From Bacillus sp. FJAT-22090 (GTDB lineage: Bacteria > Bacillota > Bacilli > Bacillales_A > Planococcaceae), in assembly GCF_007676755.1 (NCBI RefSeq), contig NZ_VEBK01000001.1, forward strand, positions 1-64,000: DNA of 64,000 bases. The letters run 5' to 3'. The notes beneath the pieces were generated by a model. That model was not told where the DNA came from. It was given only the letters and a program-made list of their open reading frames with translations, and did not search any database. The position numbers and the translations under genes were made by a program. Of this stretch, positions 28,288-36,962 are shown in pieces (position 1 is the first letter of the stretch; each line of letters opens with the position of its first letter).

Positions 28288-29079
28288 TTAGATGAAATGT
28301 AAAAAATGTAGCAACGGTAAGACAAAGAGAAGGCTATCAAAACGATCTAAAATACCACCATGACCAGGTAATAGGCTCCCAGAATCTTTTACATTATAAT
28401 GTCTTTTAATTGCGGACTCTACCAAGTCTCCTAATTGTCCAAAAATTGATGCAGCAATCGTTATTGCTATTAATACAAAGTAAGAAGACGTCAACGGACT
28501 TATCCATTGAATGATAAATGCAGCGATTACAGCCCATATAATTCCTCCAATAAACCCTTCAACTGTTTTGTTTGGGGAGATTTCTGGCCATAATTTACGC
28601 TTTCCAATTTTTCTTCCTGTGAAGTAGGCTCCTGAGTCCGTTGTCCAAACAACTAATAATGCAAATATCACATATGCTAATCCAATGTTTCTAGTTTCGA
28701 TAAAATAATAGAAACCGATCCCCACATACAATGTCCCTAAAATTACAAATGCCGCATCATCAAACGTAAAACGATTCTTCACGAATACCGTATATATGAG
28801 CAACAGAAAAACCACCACAAAAATCCATTCGAGTTTTGAATGACCAGTTACTGCTAATACATCGCTAGCAATAGATGATGGTAGTAAAAGTATAAATAAT
28901 AAGAGCAAAGAAATGATTCCAGCAAATGAAAATAAACGTATTCCTTTCATTCGCAAAATTTCAAATAAACCTACTGCAGCCATTATGTATACAAGCCCCG
29001 TGAATATAGAGCCACCTTTTAAAACTATTGGAAGAAAAAGCGCTGCTGCAATGACAGCTGTAATTATACGTACTTTCAA
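28288..29079 (-). CDS. cdsA: Phosphatidate cytidylyltransferase
   Basis: Integral membrane enzyme that makes CDP-diacylglycerol for phospholipid synthesis. About seven hydrophobic segments are seen and the family signature at the C terminus: [37 protein letters not shown]. The length is 263 residues. The start is TTG overlapping the uppS stop (TTGA), with GGAGGGGGAAGGG inside the end of uppS, a clear case of coupling. Confidence 0.95.
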   Translation of the reverse strand: MKVRIITAVIAAALFLPIVLKGGSIFTGLVYIMAAVGLFEILRMKGIRLFSFAGIISLLLLFILLLPSSIASDVLAVTGHSKLEWIFVVVFLLLIYTVFVKNRFTFDDAAFVILGTLYVGIGFYYFIETRNIGLAYVIFALLVVWTTDSGAYFTGRKIGKRKLWPEISPNKTVEGFIGGIIWAVIAAFIIQWISPLTSSYFVLIAITIAASIFGQLGDLVESAIKRHYNVKDSGSLLPGHGGILDRFDSLLFVLPLLHFLHFI

Positions 29080-29870
29080 TTCCCTTCCCCCTCCTTCAGA
29101 CCACCGTATCTTCTGTTTCTTTTTTGATAATTTTCAATCGCTTCCAACAAACATAATTCATCGAAGTCCGGCCATAATGTGTCCGTAAACCAAAATTCCG
29201 TATACGCTAGTTGCCAAAGCATAAAATTACTTAAACGCACTTCTCCACTTGTACGAATAAGTAAATCCGGATCACTTAGCTTATTTGTCATTAAGTGACT
29301 AGTTATTAATTCTTCTGAGATTTCATCTGTAGAAACGTTTCCATTTTGCACTTCATGAACAATCTGTTGTACCGCTTGAACAATTTCATCTCTACTGCCA
29401 TAATTCAATGCAAAGTTTAAAATAAGTCCGTCATTCGTTGCTGTTTTCTCCATTGCTTTTTTTATCGCAATTTTAGTATGCTCCGGTAATAATTCTATAT
29501 TTCCCATCATTTGTACTTGTACATTTTGCTCTATAAGCTCCGGTAAATACGTATCTAAAAATTCTTCTGGTAAACGCATTAAAAATTCTACTTCTACTTT
29601 AGGTCTTTTCCAGTTCTCTGTAGAAAAAGCGTATAAAGTTAATACTTTTATGCCAAGATCACTAGCAAATCTAGTTATTTTCTTTACAGTCTTCATGCCT
29701 TCGTGATGACCAGCTATCCGGGGCAAGGTTCTCTTTTTAGCCCACCTGCCATTTCCGTCCATAATAATCGCTATATGACCCGGTAATTGTTCTTGTTGGG
29801 CATTTTCTTTTCGTTCATCTAAATGAACACTTATCGTTCGTTCACTTTTACGGATAAGCTTTCTTAACAT
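29076..29870 (-). CDS. uppS: Undecaprenyl diphosphate synthase
   Basis: Cis-prenyltransferase producing the C55 lipid carrier for peptidoglycan and teichoic acids. The catalytic aspartate is Asp38 in IAIIMDGNGRWAKKR; other family blocks are YAFSTENWKRP, LNYGSRDEIV and DLLIRTSGEVRLSNFMLWQ. I use ATG 29870, with GTGGGGG upstream and 264 residues; the frame continues 20 codons upstream without a ribosome site. Confidence 0.95.
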   Translation of the reverse strand: MLRKLIRKSERTISVHLDERKENAQQEQLPGHIAIIMDGNGRWAKKRTLPRIAGHHEGMKTVKKITRFASDLGIKVLTLYAFSTENWKRPKVEVEFLMRLPEEFLDTYLPELIEQNVQVQMMGNIELLPEHTKIAIKKAMEKTATNDGLILNFALNYGSRDEIVQAVQQIVHEVQNGNVSTDEISEELITSHLMTNKLSDPDLLIRTSGEVRLSNFMLWQLAYTEFWFTDTLWPDFDELCLLEAIENYQKRNRRYGGLKEGEGN

Positions 29871-30154
29871 ATTGAAACCCCCACAATCAAATTCGCATTG
29901 GCGTATTTGCGTTTCAGAACCAGTTAACAAGATAGCTTAAGTATAATGCCTCCTTGTATTACTGACCTGTAGCGTCAATCAAGCCCCATGTATCTTTTAA
30001 CGCAAAGCCCTTTGCCAAATTAGGAACCTATATGTCTTATCATATCAAATATATCCTAATATAAAAAGACGTCCCACTAAAAGGACGCCTTTTCCAAATA
30101 AAAAGTTCAAAATATCACATTCATCTTACTGTAAAAGATTTCAGTTGGATAAGA
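29871..30154. other. 284-base gap between frr and uppS
   Basis: The gap holds the frr terminator (30064-30093). The remaining 190 bases before uppS should contain a promoter, but I find no pair of boxes I can support. Confidence 0.5.
30064..30093 (-). terminator. Terminator after frr
   Basis: AAAGGCGTCC and GGACGTCTTT pair with one G-T wobble around a loop of about eight bases, followed by TTTTTATA on the minus strand. It lies about 60 bases past frr and separates the tsf-pyrH-frr group from uppS. Confidence 0.75.
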
Positions 30155-30712
30155 TTAAACTTCCAAAATTTCTTTTTCTTTATCTTTCGTAATTGCATCA
30201 ATTTTATCAATATTTGAGTCTGTTAGCTTTTGTATTTCCTCCGTATAGCTTCTCAATTCATCCTCTGTGATTTCACCGGCTTTTTCTAACTTTTTAAGGT
30301 CATCGTTACCGTCACGACGGACATTACGGATATTTACTTTCGCTTCTTCTGCTTCTTTTTTTACTTGCTTGACTAATTCTTTACGGCGTTCTTCTGTTAA
30401 AGCAGGTATAGCAATACGAATCAATGAACCATCGTTCGTAGGAGTGATGCCCAAATCCGACTTCATAATTGCTTTTTCGATATCGCCTAAAATTGTTTTA
30501 TCATAGGGCTGAATTGTGATCAATCTAGCCTCAGGAGTTGAAATACCTGCCATTTGATTGATCGGTGTTGGGGCACCATAATAATCAACAGAAATTTTGT
30601 CAAGCAAAGATGCGTTTGCACGACCAGCGCGAATAGAGGCAAGTTCTCTACTGTAAACTTGAATCGTTTTTGCCATTTTATCTTTCGTTTGCTCAATTAC
30701 TTGTTTCGCCAT
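30155..30712 (-). CDS. frr: Ribosome recycling factor
   Basis: Splits post-termination ribosomes together with EF-G. The 185 residues match the family; [28 protein letters not shown] and the C-terminal [13 protein letters not shown] segment are diagnostic. Its ATG overlaps the pyrH stop (TAATG) and its AGGAGGAAT site lies within pyrH. Confidence 0.97.
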   Translation of the reverse strand: MAKQVIEQTKDKMAKTIQVYSRELASIRAGRANASLLDKISVDYYGAPTPINQMAGISTPEARLITIQPYDKTILGDIEKAIMKSDLGITPTNDGSLIRIAIPALTEERRKELVKQVKKEAEEAKVNIRNVRRDGNDDLKKLEKAGEITEDELRSYTEEIQKLTDSNIDKIDAITKDKEKEILEV

Positions 30713-31437
30713 TATGAATTCCTCCTAACGACTGTACCTATCGTTTCACCTAGCACAGCCTTTTTAATATTTCCATTTTCCATTATTGAGAATACAACAA
30801 GAGCGATGTCATTGTCCATACATAATGTGGAAGCAGTTGAATCCATCACTTGTAATCCTTGTTGAATTACTTCAATAAAGGATAGCTCATCATATTTTAC
30901 AGCTGTTGTATCCGTCAAAGGATCTGCAGAATAGACTCCATCTACATTATTTTTAGCCATTAATATAACATCCGCTTCAATTTCTGCGGCTCTAAGTGCC
31001 GCGGTAGTATCTGTTGAGAAGTATGGATTCCCTGTTCCAGCAGCAAAAATAACTACTCGTTTTTTTTCTAAATGACGTATTGCTTTTCTACGTATGTATG
31101 GCTCTGCGACTTGGCGCATTTCAATGGAAGTTTGAACACGGGTTTCAATTCCGCATTTCTCAAGTGAATCCTGTAAAGCGAGTGAATTCATAACAGTAGC
31201 AAGCATTCCCATATAATCTGCTGTTGCACGATCCATACCCATTTCACTTCCTACTTTACCACGCCAAATATTTCCTCCACCAACAACTACTGCAACTTCA
31301 ACTCCAAGTTCCACTACTTCTTTCACTTGTTCAGCTACAGATTTTATAATCTCGGGAGATAATCCAAAACCTTGTTCTCCAGCCAACGCTTCGCCACTCA
31401 GTTTTAAAACGATTCTTTTGTATTGTGGTGTGCTCAT
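30712..31437 (-). CDS. pyrH: UMP kinase
   Basis: Phosphorylates UMP to UDP; bacterial hexameric amino-acid-kinase-fold enzyme. Motifs: [11 protein letters not shown] near residue 10, [11 protein letters not shown] near 50, and [11 protein letters not shown] near 160. I use ATG 31437, which has ATGGAGGAT upstream and gives 241 residues; the frame is open 13 codons further up. It is coupled to frr. Confidence 0.96.
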   Translation of the reverse strand: MSTPQYKRIVLKLSGEALAGEQGFGLSPEIIKSVAEQVKEVVELGVEVAVVVGGGNIWRGKVGSEMGMDRATADYMGMLATVMNSLALQDSLEKCGIETRVQTSIEMRQVAEPYIRRKAIRHLEKKRVVIFAAGTGNPYFSTDTTAALRAAEIEADVILMAKNNVDGVYSADPLTDTTAVKYDELSFIEVIQQGLQVMDSTASTLCMDNDIALVVFSIMENGNIKKAVLGETIGTVVRRNS

Positions 31438-31518
31438 AGGTATCCTCCATCTCTTTTGTTGAAAAATAGGGAACACAAATTGCGTGCTCCCTAGTTGTTT
31501 CTAATTATTTTGTGCTTG

Positions 31519-31672
31519 CGCTTTTCTAATGTCCAGACTCCTGCGCACAGCTCGTCGCAGAAGAACGTTGCCCCTCGAGGTCAAATAACCTTGCACCAAG
31601 GAAGACAAAGAGCGTCTTCTTTGGCGCAAGAACATTTGCCTGTCGGGCAGTGATAGGCGCCTACGCTTTTCT
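31519..31672. repeat. Bacillales-type palindromic intergenic repeat
   Basis: A roughly 150-base element fills the pyrH-tsf gap. A central stem is CCAAGGAAGAC/GTCTTCTTTGG around AAAGAGC; outside it CCCCTCGAGG...CAAATAACCTTGC pairs imperfectly with GCAAGAACATTTG...CGGGCAG. Both margins carry CGCTTTTCT in direct orientation (31519 and 31664). I recognise the pattern from memory as a family widely scattered in Bacillaceae genomes. On the minus strand it lies just past the tsf stop codon and could act in termination or RNA stability. Confidence 0.75.
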
Positions 31673-31674
31673 TA

Positions 31675-32559
31675 TTAGTTACCTTTAACTTGGTTCATTA
31701 CTTCTTCTGCAAAGTTATCTTCACGTTTTTCAATACCTTCACCAACAGCATAGCGAGTGAATGAAACTAGTTTACCACCAGTTGATTCAACGAATACACG
31801 TACTTTTTGGTCTGGATTTTTAACGAAAGATTGATCCAATAGACAAACGTCTTCGAAATATTTACCAAGACGGCCTTCTACCATTTTAGCAACGATATTT
31901 TCAGGCTTGCCTTCGTTTAAAGCTTGTTCAGTTAATATTTTACGCTCGCGCTCTACTTCATCAGCAGATACTTCGTCACGAGAAATATAAGCTGGGTTTA
32001 AAGCTGCAATATGCATTGCAACATCTTTAGCTGCTTGCTCGTCAGTAGAACCTTCAATTACAGTTAAAACACCAATACGGCCACCCATGTGTAGGTATGG
32101 ACCAAAAGCATCTGCATCTGTTTTTGTTTCTACTACAAAACGGCGAAGTGTAATTTTTTCTCCGATTTTTGCAACTGCGTTAGAAATTGCATTTTCAACC
32201 GTAACTCCGTCTTCCATTGTAGAAGCTAAAGCTTCTTCTACTGAAGCAGGTTCAGTTGCAAGTAAGTGTGATGCTACTTGTTGTACTAATTGTTGGAATG
32301 CTTCATTTTTAGCAACGAAGTCTGTTTCTGCATTCATTTCTAGTAATACAGCTTTGTTTCCTTCAACTTGAATAAATGTAGTACCTTCAGCAGCAATACG
32401 ATCTGCTTTTTTAGCTGCAGAAGAAAGACCTTTTTCACGTAAAAAGTCGATTGCTGCTTCTAAATTACCGTCTGTTTCTACTAAAGCTTTTTTACAATCC
32501 ATCATTCCTGCGCCAGTTTTTTCACGCAATTCTTTTACCATTTGTGCTGTAACTGCCAT
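31675..32559 (-). CDS. tsf: Translation elongation factor Ts
   Basis: Guanine nucleotide exchange factor for EF-Tu. The N-terminal UBA-like domain reads [32 protein letters not shown]; the conserved TDFVAKN follows near residue 80. The 294 residues match the family. A GGAGGAAT site precedes the ATG. A strong hairpin separates it from rpsB, so tsf depends on readthrough. Confidence 0.97.
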   Translation of the reverse strand: MAVTAQMVKELREKTGAGMMDCKKALVETDGNLEAAIDFLREKGLSSAAKKADRIAAEGTTFIQVEGNKAVLLEMNAETDFVAKNEAFQQLVQQVASHLLATEPASVEEALASTMEDGVTVENAISNAVAKIGEKITLRRFVVETKTDADAFGPYLHMGGRIGVLTVIEGSTDEQAAKDVAMHIAALNPAYISRDEVSADEVERERKILTEQALNEGKPENIVAKMVEGRLGKYFEDVCLLDQSFVKNPDQKVRVFVESTGGKLVSFTRYAVGEGIEKREDNFAEEVMNQVKGN

Positions 32560-32593
32560 TTTATATTCCTCCTAGTACAAATAAAGTGATTTT

Positions 32594-32633
32594 CTCAAAA
32601 AAAGGTGATAAGTGGTTTGGCCGCTTATCACCT
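32594..32633 (-). terminator. Terminator/attenuator between rpsB and tsf
   Basis: AGGTGATAAGCGG and CCACTTATCACCT form a 13-bp stem (one wobble) with a five-base loop, followed on the minus strand by TTTTTTT. It lies 17 bases after rpsB and, if efficient, would make S2 mRNA more abundant than EF-Ts mRNA. Confidence 0.9.
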
Positions 32634-32649
32634 GTTAATTACATGTGTC

Positions 32650-33372
32650 TTACTCAGCAGCAACTTCAGCTGGAGTTACTTCTTCGTCTTCACCTTGTCT
32701 TGCTTCAAGTAATGCATCTGCCATTTTAGCAGTTAATAATTTTACCGCGCGAATTGCGTCATCATTTGCAGGGATAACATAGTCGATTTCATCTGGATCA
32801 CAGTTTGTATCAACAATACCTACTAATGGAATGTTCAATTTGCGTGCTTCCGCAACAGCGATACGCTCTTTACGTGGGTCAACAACGAACATTACATCTG
32901 GAATAGCTTTCATATCACGGATACCGCCTAAGAATTTAACTAGACGTTCGTGTTCTTTTTTAAGTTGAACAACTTCTTTTTTAGGAAGTACGTCGAATGT
33001 ACCGTCTTCTTCCATTTTTTCGATTGCTTTTAGACGAGCTACACGTTTTTGAATAGTACCGAAGTTTGTTAAAGTACCACCTAACCAACGTTGGTTGATA
33101 TAGTAGTTACCTGAACGTTCAGCTTCTTCTTTGATAGCTTCTTGCGCTTGTTTTTTAGTTCCAACAAATAGAACTTTACCACCGTCTTGACCAACTTGAC
33201 GCATGAAATCATAAGCTTCTTCTAATTTTTTCACCGTTTTTTGAAGATCGATGATGTAGATACCGTTACGTTCAACAAAAATGTATTTTTTCATTTTTGG
33301 GTTCCAACGGCGAGTTTGGTGTCCGAAATGTACACCAGCCTCAAGTAATTGTTTCATTGAGATTACTGACAT
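32650..33372 (-). CDS. rpsB: 30S ribosomal protein S2
   Basis: Small-subunit protein needed for S1-like contacts and 30S assembly. Of 240 residues; recognised by [37 protein letters not shown] and PDVMFVVDP. The C terminus is acidic. It starts 117 bases after a strong sigma-A promoter, with AGGAGGAAT before the ATG. Confidence 0.97.
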   Translation of the reverse strand: MSVISMKQLLEAGVHFGHQTRRWNPKMKKYIFVERNGIYIIDLQKTVKKLEEAYDFMRQVGQDGGKVLFVGTKKQAQEAIKEEAERSGNYYINQRWLGGTLTNFGTIQKRVARLKAIEKMEEDGTFDVLPKKEVVQLKKEHERLVKFLGGIRDMKAIPDVMFVVDPRKERIAVAEARKLNIPLVGIVDTNCDPDEIDYVIPANDDAIRAVKLLTAKMADALLEARQGEDEEVTPAEVAAE

Positions 33373-33488
33373 GATAATTCCTCCTGGTTTGGTTTATTCT
33401 TCCGCATTCATCATTTTTCATTAGCTACTCTTTCATAAGAGCACCTGCTAAATTCATCCGAACTGCGTGTATATTCATACCGTCTTGT

Positions 33489-33517
33489 AATATACCATAC
33501 ATATTTTATACTTTCAA
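33489..33517 (-). promoter_or_regulatory. Sigma-A promoter of rpsB
   Basis: On the minus strand TTGAAA (33517-33512) and TATATT (33494-33489) are separated by 17 bases, immediately after the swrB stop codon. It gives a leader of about 110 bases before rpsB. Confidence 0.75.
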
Positions 33518-33521
33518 CTAT

Positions 33522-34004
33522 TTAATTCTTAAATTTTAAGAAAAGCTCTACTTCTGTTTTCCCTATTTGCAACATTTTTGCTATTTCATCAATACTTTTT
33601 CCTTCATCGTGATAATAAAAAACTTTTTCTTTTATCGTAACAGGGGCTTTTTTTTCTGTGGAAGCAGCAGTTTTTATATAACTTCTTGCTACATGTTTTT
33701 TAGAAACAAATGCTTTTGGAAGTTCAAAAGGCGGTGATTCTTCTATTAAACTTTCCTTCTTTACTATATTTGTAGTCGTTGCAGAGACAGACTTTTCGGT
33801 ATTATTCAATTCCTCAAGAAGGCGATTGTTTTCGTCTTTAATTTCTGCTATATAGGCACTGAAAGAGTCTTCAATTTCAGCCAATAGTTGTTCTTGTTTG
33901 GACTCTGTATCCTTAAATTTGGTCAGTTTGGCATTTAATAAGGCAATGAAATAAAAACTTATTAACTGATGTAAAAATAATATGACTAATATGATAGATG
34001 TCAT
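33522..34004 (-). CDS. swrB: SwrB-like swarming motility protein
   Basis: Single-pass membrane protein of 160 residues. A hydrophobic N-terminal helix (IILVILFLHQLISFYFIALL) is followed by a coiled coil (about 25-75), a variable linker and a C-terminal helix-turn-helix-like segment (HDEGKSIDEIAKMLQIGKTEVELFLKF). This layout and its position between sigD and rpsB match SwrB/YlxL of B. subtilis, which promotes flagellar export-apparatus maturation. Primary sequence outside the C terminus is weakly conserved, so the name rests on layout and context. Confidence 0.75.
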   Translation of the reverse strand: MTSIILVILFLHQLISFYFIALLNAKLTKFKDTESKQEQLLAEIEDSFSAYIAEIKDENNRLLEELNNTEKSVSATTTNIVKKESLIEESPPFELPKAFVSKKHVARSYIKTAASTEKKAPVTIKEKVFYYHDEGKSIDEIAKMLQIGKTEVELFLKFKN

Positions 34005-34012
34005 AAATTCTC

Positions 34013-34315
34013 CTATCCACTAAAATCCACAAAGTTTCCTTTAAAAGGATGCTTTATCTCTTTCATTTCTTGTTCTTTTTTTTCACGTTTTTTTCTTTCT
34101 TGTTCTTCTTGTTGTTTTTGACTATCTGTCAGGCTAGCTTCGGCTGTATTTTTTGCTTCAGTAACCGTTTCTCTATTTTTTTCTAATTGTCTTTCAGATG
34201 CAGCTTGTGCATTTGCTTGGTTGACAGAGCTTTGCTGTTGTAACTGATCAGCAACTTTTCCAGCATCGAATGTTTTAGGAATAGCAATTTGGAGCTCTAC
34301 ACCTTTTAAACTCAT
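34013..34315 (-). CDS. Hypothetical protein between sigD and swrB
   Basis: Protein of 100 residues that I do not recognise as a named family. The N-terminal 20 residues (MSLKGVELQIAIPKTFDAGK) look conserved in character, and the rest is a Lys/Glu/Gln-rich helix or coiled coil (about 25-90) ending in HPFKGNFVDFSG. No membrane segment or signal peptide. An AGGGGAC site precedes the ATG. It lies nine bases before swrB, so it is probably co-transcribed with it. Similar short proteins occur, from memory, next to sigD in other Bacillales. Context suggests a role in motility or sigma-D control. Confidence 0.7.
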   Translation of the reverse strand: MSLKGVELQIAIPKTFDAGKVADQLQQQSSVNQANAQAASERQLEKNRETVTEAKNTAEASLTDSQKQQEEQERKKREKKEQEMKEIKHPFKGNFVDFSG

Positions 34316-34669
34316 GAAATTGTCCCCTTACCAAAATAAAATTTAGCAACTATAATGATTTAACTAAACAATCACTAATTAAGGAAGTAAACTCTATTGA
34401 ATGAAGTTCACACGGGATTAGTTGAGCCAAATGAGCCTTCTCATCGACTCGCAAACTGACGGGTGACGGCTTATCGCTCACCCAGAAAGCGTCCACCCTG
34501 CAGAGGAAATCCAAGTGGTAACTGTTTATGACACACTATTCCTAATAAACGGATCGAATTATCAAATAGTAGGTCCTTTTTTACTAAATCGAATAAGATA
34601 GATAATTAACACTTGTGACGAGAATTTTTTAACGTCCTTAACTTAGATATCATCCTGCCTGTTTTTTTC
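34316..34669. other. 354-base gap downstream of sigD
   Basis: No gene seen. The central part (34430-34535) is a decayed end of the dispersed element. No clear sigD terminator is found; an AT-rich stretch near 34340-34380 may hold a promoter for the hypothetical gene, but the boxes are weak. Confidence 0.5.
34430..34535. repeat. Decayed end of the dispersed element
   Basis: GGGTGACGGCTTATCGCTCACCCAGAAAGCGTCC-type sequence, followed by GCAGAGGAAATCC and AACTGTTTATGACACACTATTCCT, matches the right flank of repeat copy 2 (GGTGATGGCTCATCACTCACTCCACGGAAAGCGTCC region at 15880-15975). Only one end is left and substitutions are frequent. Confidence 0.6.
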
Positions 34670-35443
34670 TTACGCGTTCATCATTTCATTCGATAATAGC
34701 TTGCGCAACTTGAAAAGGGCCTTTGAATGTATTTGTGAGATTCTAGACGTTGATAGTCCTAGCATTTCGCCAATGACGGTTAATGTTAGCTCCTCCGTAT
34801 AAAAAAGGCTTAAAACTAACTGCTCGTTTTCGTTTAACTGTTGAATTTGTCCAGCAAGGTCATGAAGTAATTCTTGTTTAACCATTTGCTGCTCTGGTGT
34901 TTTTTGCACATCGTCTCTAATAACAAATGACTTAGCCTCTGCTTCTTCGTTATCTTGCAGCTGTTCATCAATTGATAAAACATTAGAAAAAAAATGTTCT
35001 TGAACCGTTTGGTATACGTCTTCTACCGGCATTTCAACATAATCTGCTATTTCTTCTGCCGATGCATGACGCATTAATCGTTGTTCGAGTTCTTCAATTT
35101 TACTTTCTAGCTTTTTTGCCTTTTCTCTAGAAGATCTTGGCAGCCAGTCTTCTTTTCTTAAACCATCGATGATTGCCCCACGAACTCGAAAAGAAGCATA
35201 CGTATCAAATTTTAGCTCTCTGGAATAATCAAATTTATTGAGCGCATCAAATAAGCCCATCATTCCGAGGCTTTTCAGCTCATCTCTTGATATATTTTTA
35301 GGGATGCTTGCGCCAATGCGTTGAACATGATAGGTAACTAGGGGCGTATACTTACGTATGAGTAAATCTCCGGCATCTGGATCTTTGGAATCTAGCCATT
35401 TTTTCCAAAGTAGTTGCTCCTCTGTCGAATTTTGTTTTGCCAC
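34670..35443 (-). CDS. sigD: Flagellar RNA polymerase sigma factor sigma-D
   Basis: Sigma-28 family factor that directs late flagellar, chemotaxis and autolysin genes. Region 2 is LGMMGLFDALNKFDYSRELKFDTYASFRVRGAIIDGLR; region 4 is LTVIGEMLGLSTSRISQIHSKALFKLR. I use GTG 35443, preceded by GGAGAGGGGG, giving 257 residues (254 in B. subtilis); the TTG at 35461 that extends the frame lacks a site. It lies downstream of a perfect hairpin and a candidate promoter, unlike a simple internal operon gene. Confidence 0.96.
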   Translation of the reverse strand: MAKQNSTEEQLLWKKWLDSKDPDAGDLLIRKYTPLVTYHVQRIGASIPKNISRDELKSLGMMGLFDALNKFDYSRELKFDTYASFRVRGAIIDGLRKEDWLPRSSREKAKKLESKIEELEQRLMRHASAEEIADYVEMPVEDVYQTVQEHFFSNVLSIDEQLQDNEEAEAKSFVIRDDVQKTPEQQMVKQELLHDLAGQIQQLNENEQLVLSLFYTEELTLTVIGEMLGLSTSRISQIHSKALFKLRKLLSNEMMNA

Positions 35444-35481
35444 AATTATCCCCCTCTCCAATATATCTTATGAATACGTAT

Positions 35482-35490
35482 ATTATAACA
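35482..35490 (-). promoter_or_regulatory. Candidate extended -10 promoter of sigD
   Basis: On the minus strand TGTTATAAT, that is TG-N-TATAAT, lies about 40 bases before the sigD GTG and 16 bases after the hairpin. No good -35 is present, which extended -10 promoters can tolerate. Confidence 0.5.
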
Positions 35491-35501
35491 AATTTCCTCA
35501 T

Positions 35502-35532
35502 AAAAGGGGGAGTCGAATATATCGACTCCCCC
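35502..35532 (-). terminator. Perfect hairpin between the che genes and sigD
   Basis: GGGGGAGTCGA and TCGACTCCCCC form an uninterrupted 11-bp stem with a five-base loop, then TTTTATG on the minus strand. It begins five bases after the stop codon of the 97-aa membrane protein. The T tract is short (four), so it may terminate only partly or act as an RNA stability boundary. Confidence 0.7.
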
Positions 35533-35537
35533 AACTT

Positions 35538-35831
35538 TCATTCTTCTTTTAACATAGATTTGACAATTTTCGCAAGTTCTTCTGAGGAAGCTTCCGATTG
35601 ATTTATATCTTCCTTCGTACCAATGATAATTTCTTCCTCGTTAACCACTGGGTTTTCAATGATAAATGCGATAAGGGCTCTAGCGAGAAACGTTAGTAGA
35701 AAAAAAAGGATAGCCAGCATACTTGCATTTATCAAAATGCTTTTCCCATTTATAAAAGGATAGGAAGAAAAAAAATAAGTACTAAAAACAATAAGAGATA
35801 CCCAAAAATTTGAAAGAATTGATCCAACCAT
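35538..35831 (-). CDS. Hypothetical two-helix membrane protein after cheD
   Basis: Protein of 97 residues with two strong hydrophobic helices (about 5-25 and 33-58) and an acidic cytoplasmic-type tail (NEEEIIIGTKEDINQSEASSEELAKIVKSMLKEE). Its ATG overlaps the cheD stop by one base, so it is translationally coupled to cheD. No equivalent lies between cheD and sigD in B. subtilis. I do not recognise the family. Context predicts a chemotaxis- or motility-linked role. Confidence 0.75.
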   Translation of the reverse strand: MVGSILSNFWVSLIVFSTYFFSSYPFINGKSILINASMLAILFFLLTFLARALIAFIIENPVVNEEEIIIGTKEDINQSEASSEELAKIVKSMLKEE

Positions 35832-36328
35832 TAAATATCTCTCACTCCTTGGTTTACCGTTCTAATGTTTAGTAATTTAGTAAGTGGATCAAATTCAATA
35901 GTTCTTCCGCTATTTCCGCCTGTATCTTCAGAAATAATCGGTATGGAATACTTTTTCAAGTAAGTTTTTACTGCTTCAACATTTCGAGGTCCTATTCGCA
36001 TAGTATCTTTACTTGAAGTAAATTGAAACATTTGCGCACCGCCCGCAATCTTTGCACGCAATCTAAAAGGTTGTACTCCTTCTAATTTGAGTTGTTCAAT
36101 CATAGCTGGAATCCCTGTATCTGCAAACTTAGCAATATTAACTGTTTCTGTTCTTCCTAAACTAGAATCTGGTAACATTACATGGATTAATCCAGCAACT
36201 TGAGACTTCTCATCGTACAATACAACTCCGACACATGAGCCAAGCCCAGAAGTACGTATTGTATTTGGAGCTTTTGCTATCTTCATATCCGCAATCCCAA
36301 CTTTAACTACCTGACCTAATACAACCAT
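35831..36328 (-). CDS. cheD: Chemoreceptor glutamine deamidase CheD
   Basis: Deamidates receptor glutamines and activates CheC. The catalytic cysteine lies in LGSCVGVVLYD and the histidine in GLIHVMLPDS; the threonine-containing GG-Q region follows. I use ATG 36328, giving 165 residues (166 in B. subtilis); the frame extends into cheC. It directly follows the cheC stop, with TTGGGAG in cheC as ribosome site. Confidence 0.94.
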   Translation of the reverse strand: MVVLGQVVKVGIADMKIAKAPNTIRTSGLGSCVGVVLYDEKSQVAGLIHVMLPDSSLGRTETVNIAKFADTGIPAMIEQLKLEGVQPFRLRAKIAGGAQMFQFTSSKDTMRIGPRNVEAVKTYLKKYSIPIISEDTGGNSGRTIEFDPLTKLLNIRTVNQGVRDI

Positions 36329-36329
36329 A

Positions 36330-36959
36330 TTAGTGGACTCCCAACGCACTAAAAATAGCTTCAAAAGAGTCGGGATCAGGTAATAAGAAGAAATGGCCTC
36401 TTACACTTTCGCCGTCAGGAGCATCTTCTTCATTAATCGCAGTATCAATAACGATGACATAATCGCTTACGTGAGAAACCTCTACTAACCCGAAACTAAT
36501 AATAGCACCGACCATATCTATACTTAACGCTGGTACCGTTGGATAAATTCTAAGACTTGTAAAATCAGAAAGCGCAGACAAATAAGATCCAGAAAGTATA
36601 TTCCCAAGCTCCTGCATTGCGGATGCACCTATTTCGGAAACTTCTCCTGTTTGAAAGTCCAAACTTGTATCTTGGACTAAGCGTTGGATGAATCGATTCG
36701 CTTGTTCTACAGGCAATACAAAAAACATACTGCCTGTCACATCTCCCTCTATTCTAAGATAAATACCAGCAACGACACTATCTGGTCCACCTGCTAAATC
36801 CATCATATCATCGAAAGAAACCATTTCTACTTTTGGAACTTTCATATCTATTTTTTTATTAAGCAGTGTAGATAATGCGGTAGCAGCATGAGCTGCACCA
36901 ATATTACCGATTTCTTTTAAAACATCTAAATGAATGGATGTTATTTTTTTTTCATACAT
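36330..36959 (-). CDS. cheC: CheY-P phosphatase CheC
   Basis: Hydrolyses CheY-P and works with CheD in adaptation. Both phosphatase-type active sites (E-x-x-N) are visible: LKEIGNIGAAHAATALS near residue 14 and MQELGNILSGSYLSALSD near 115. The 209 residues equal B. subtilis CheC. It follows cheW by three bases. Confidence 0.95.
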   Translation of the reverse strand: MYEKKITSIHLDVLKEIGNIGAAHAATALSTLLNKKIDMKVPKVEMVSFDDMMDLAGGPDSVVAGIYLRIEGDVTGSMFFVLPVEQANRFIQRLVQDTSLDFQTGEVSEIGASAMQELGNILSGSYLSALSDFTSLRIYPTVPALSIDMVGAIISFGLVEVSHVSDYVIVIDTAINEEDAPDGESVRGHFFLLPDPDSFEAIFSALGVH

Positions 36960-36962
36960 ACA

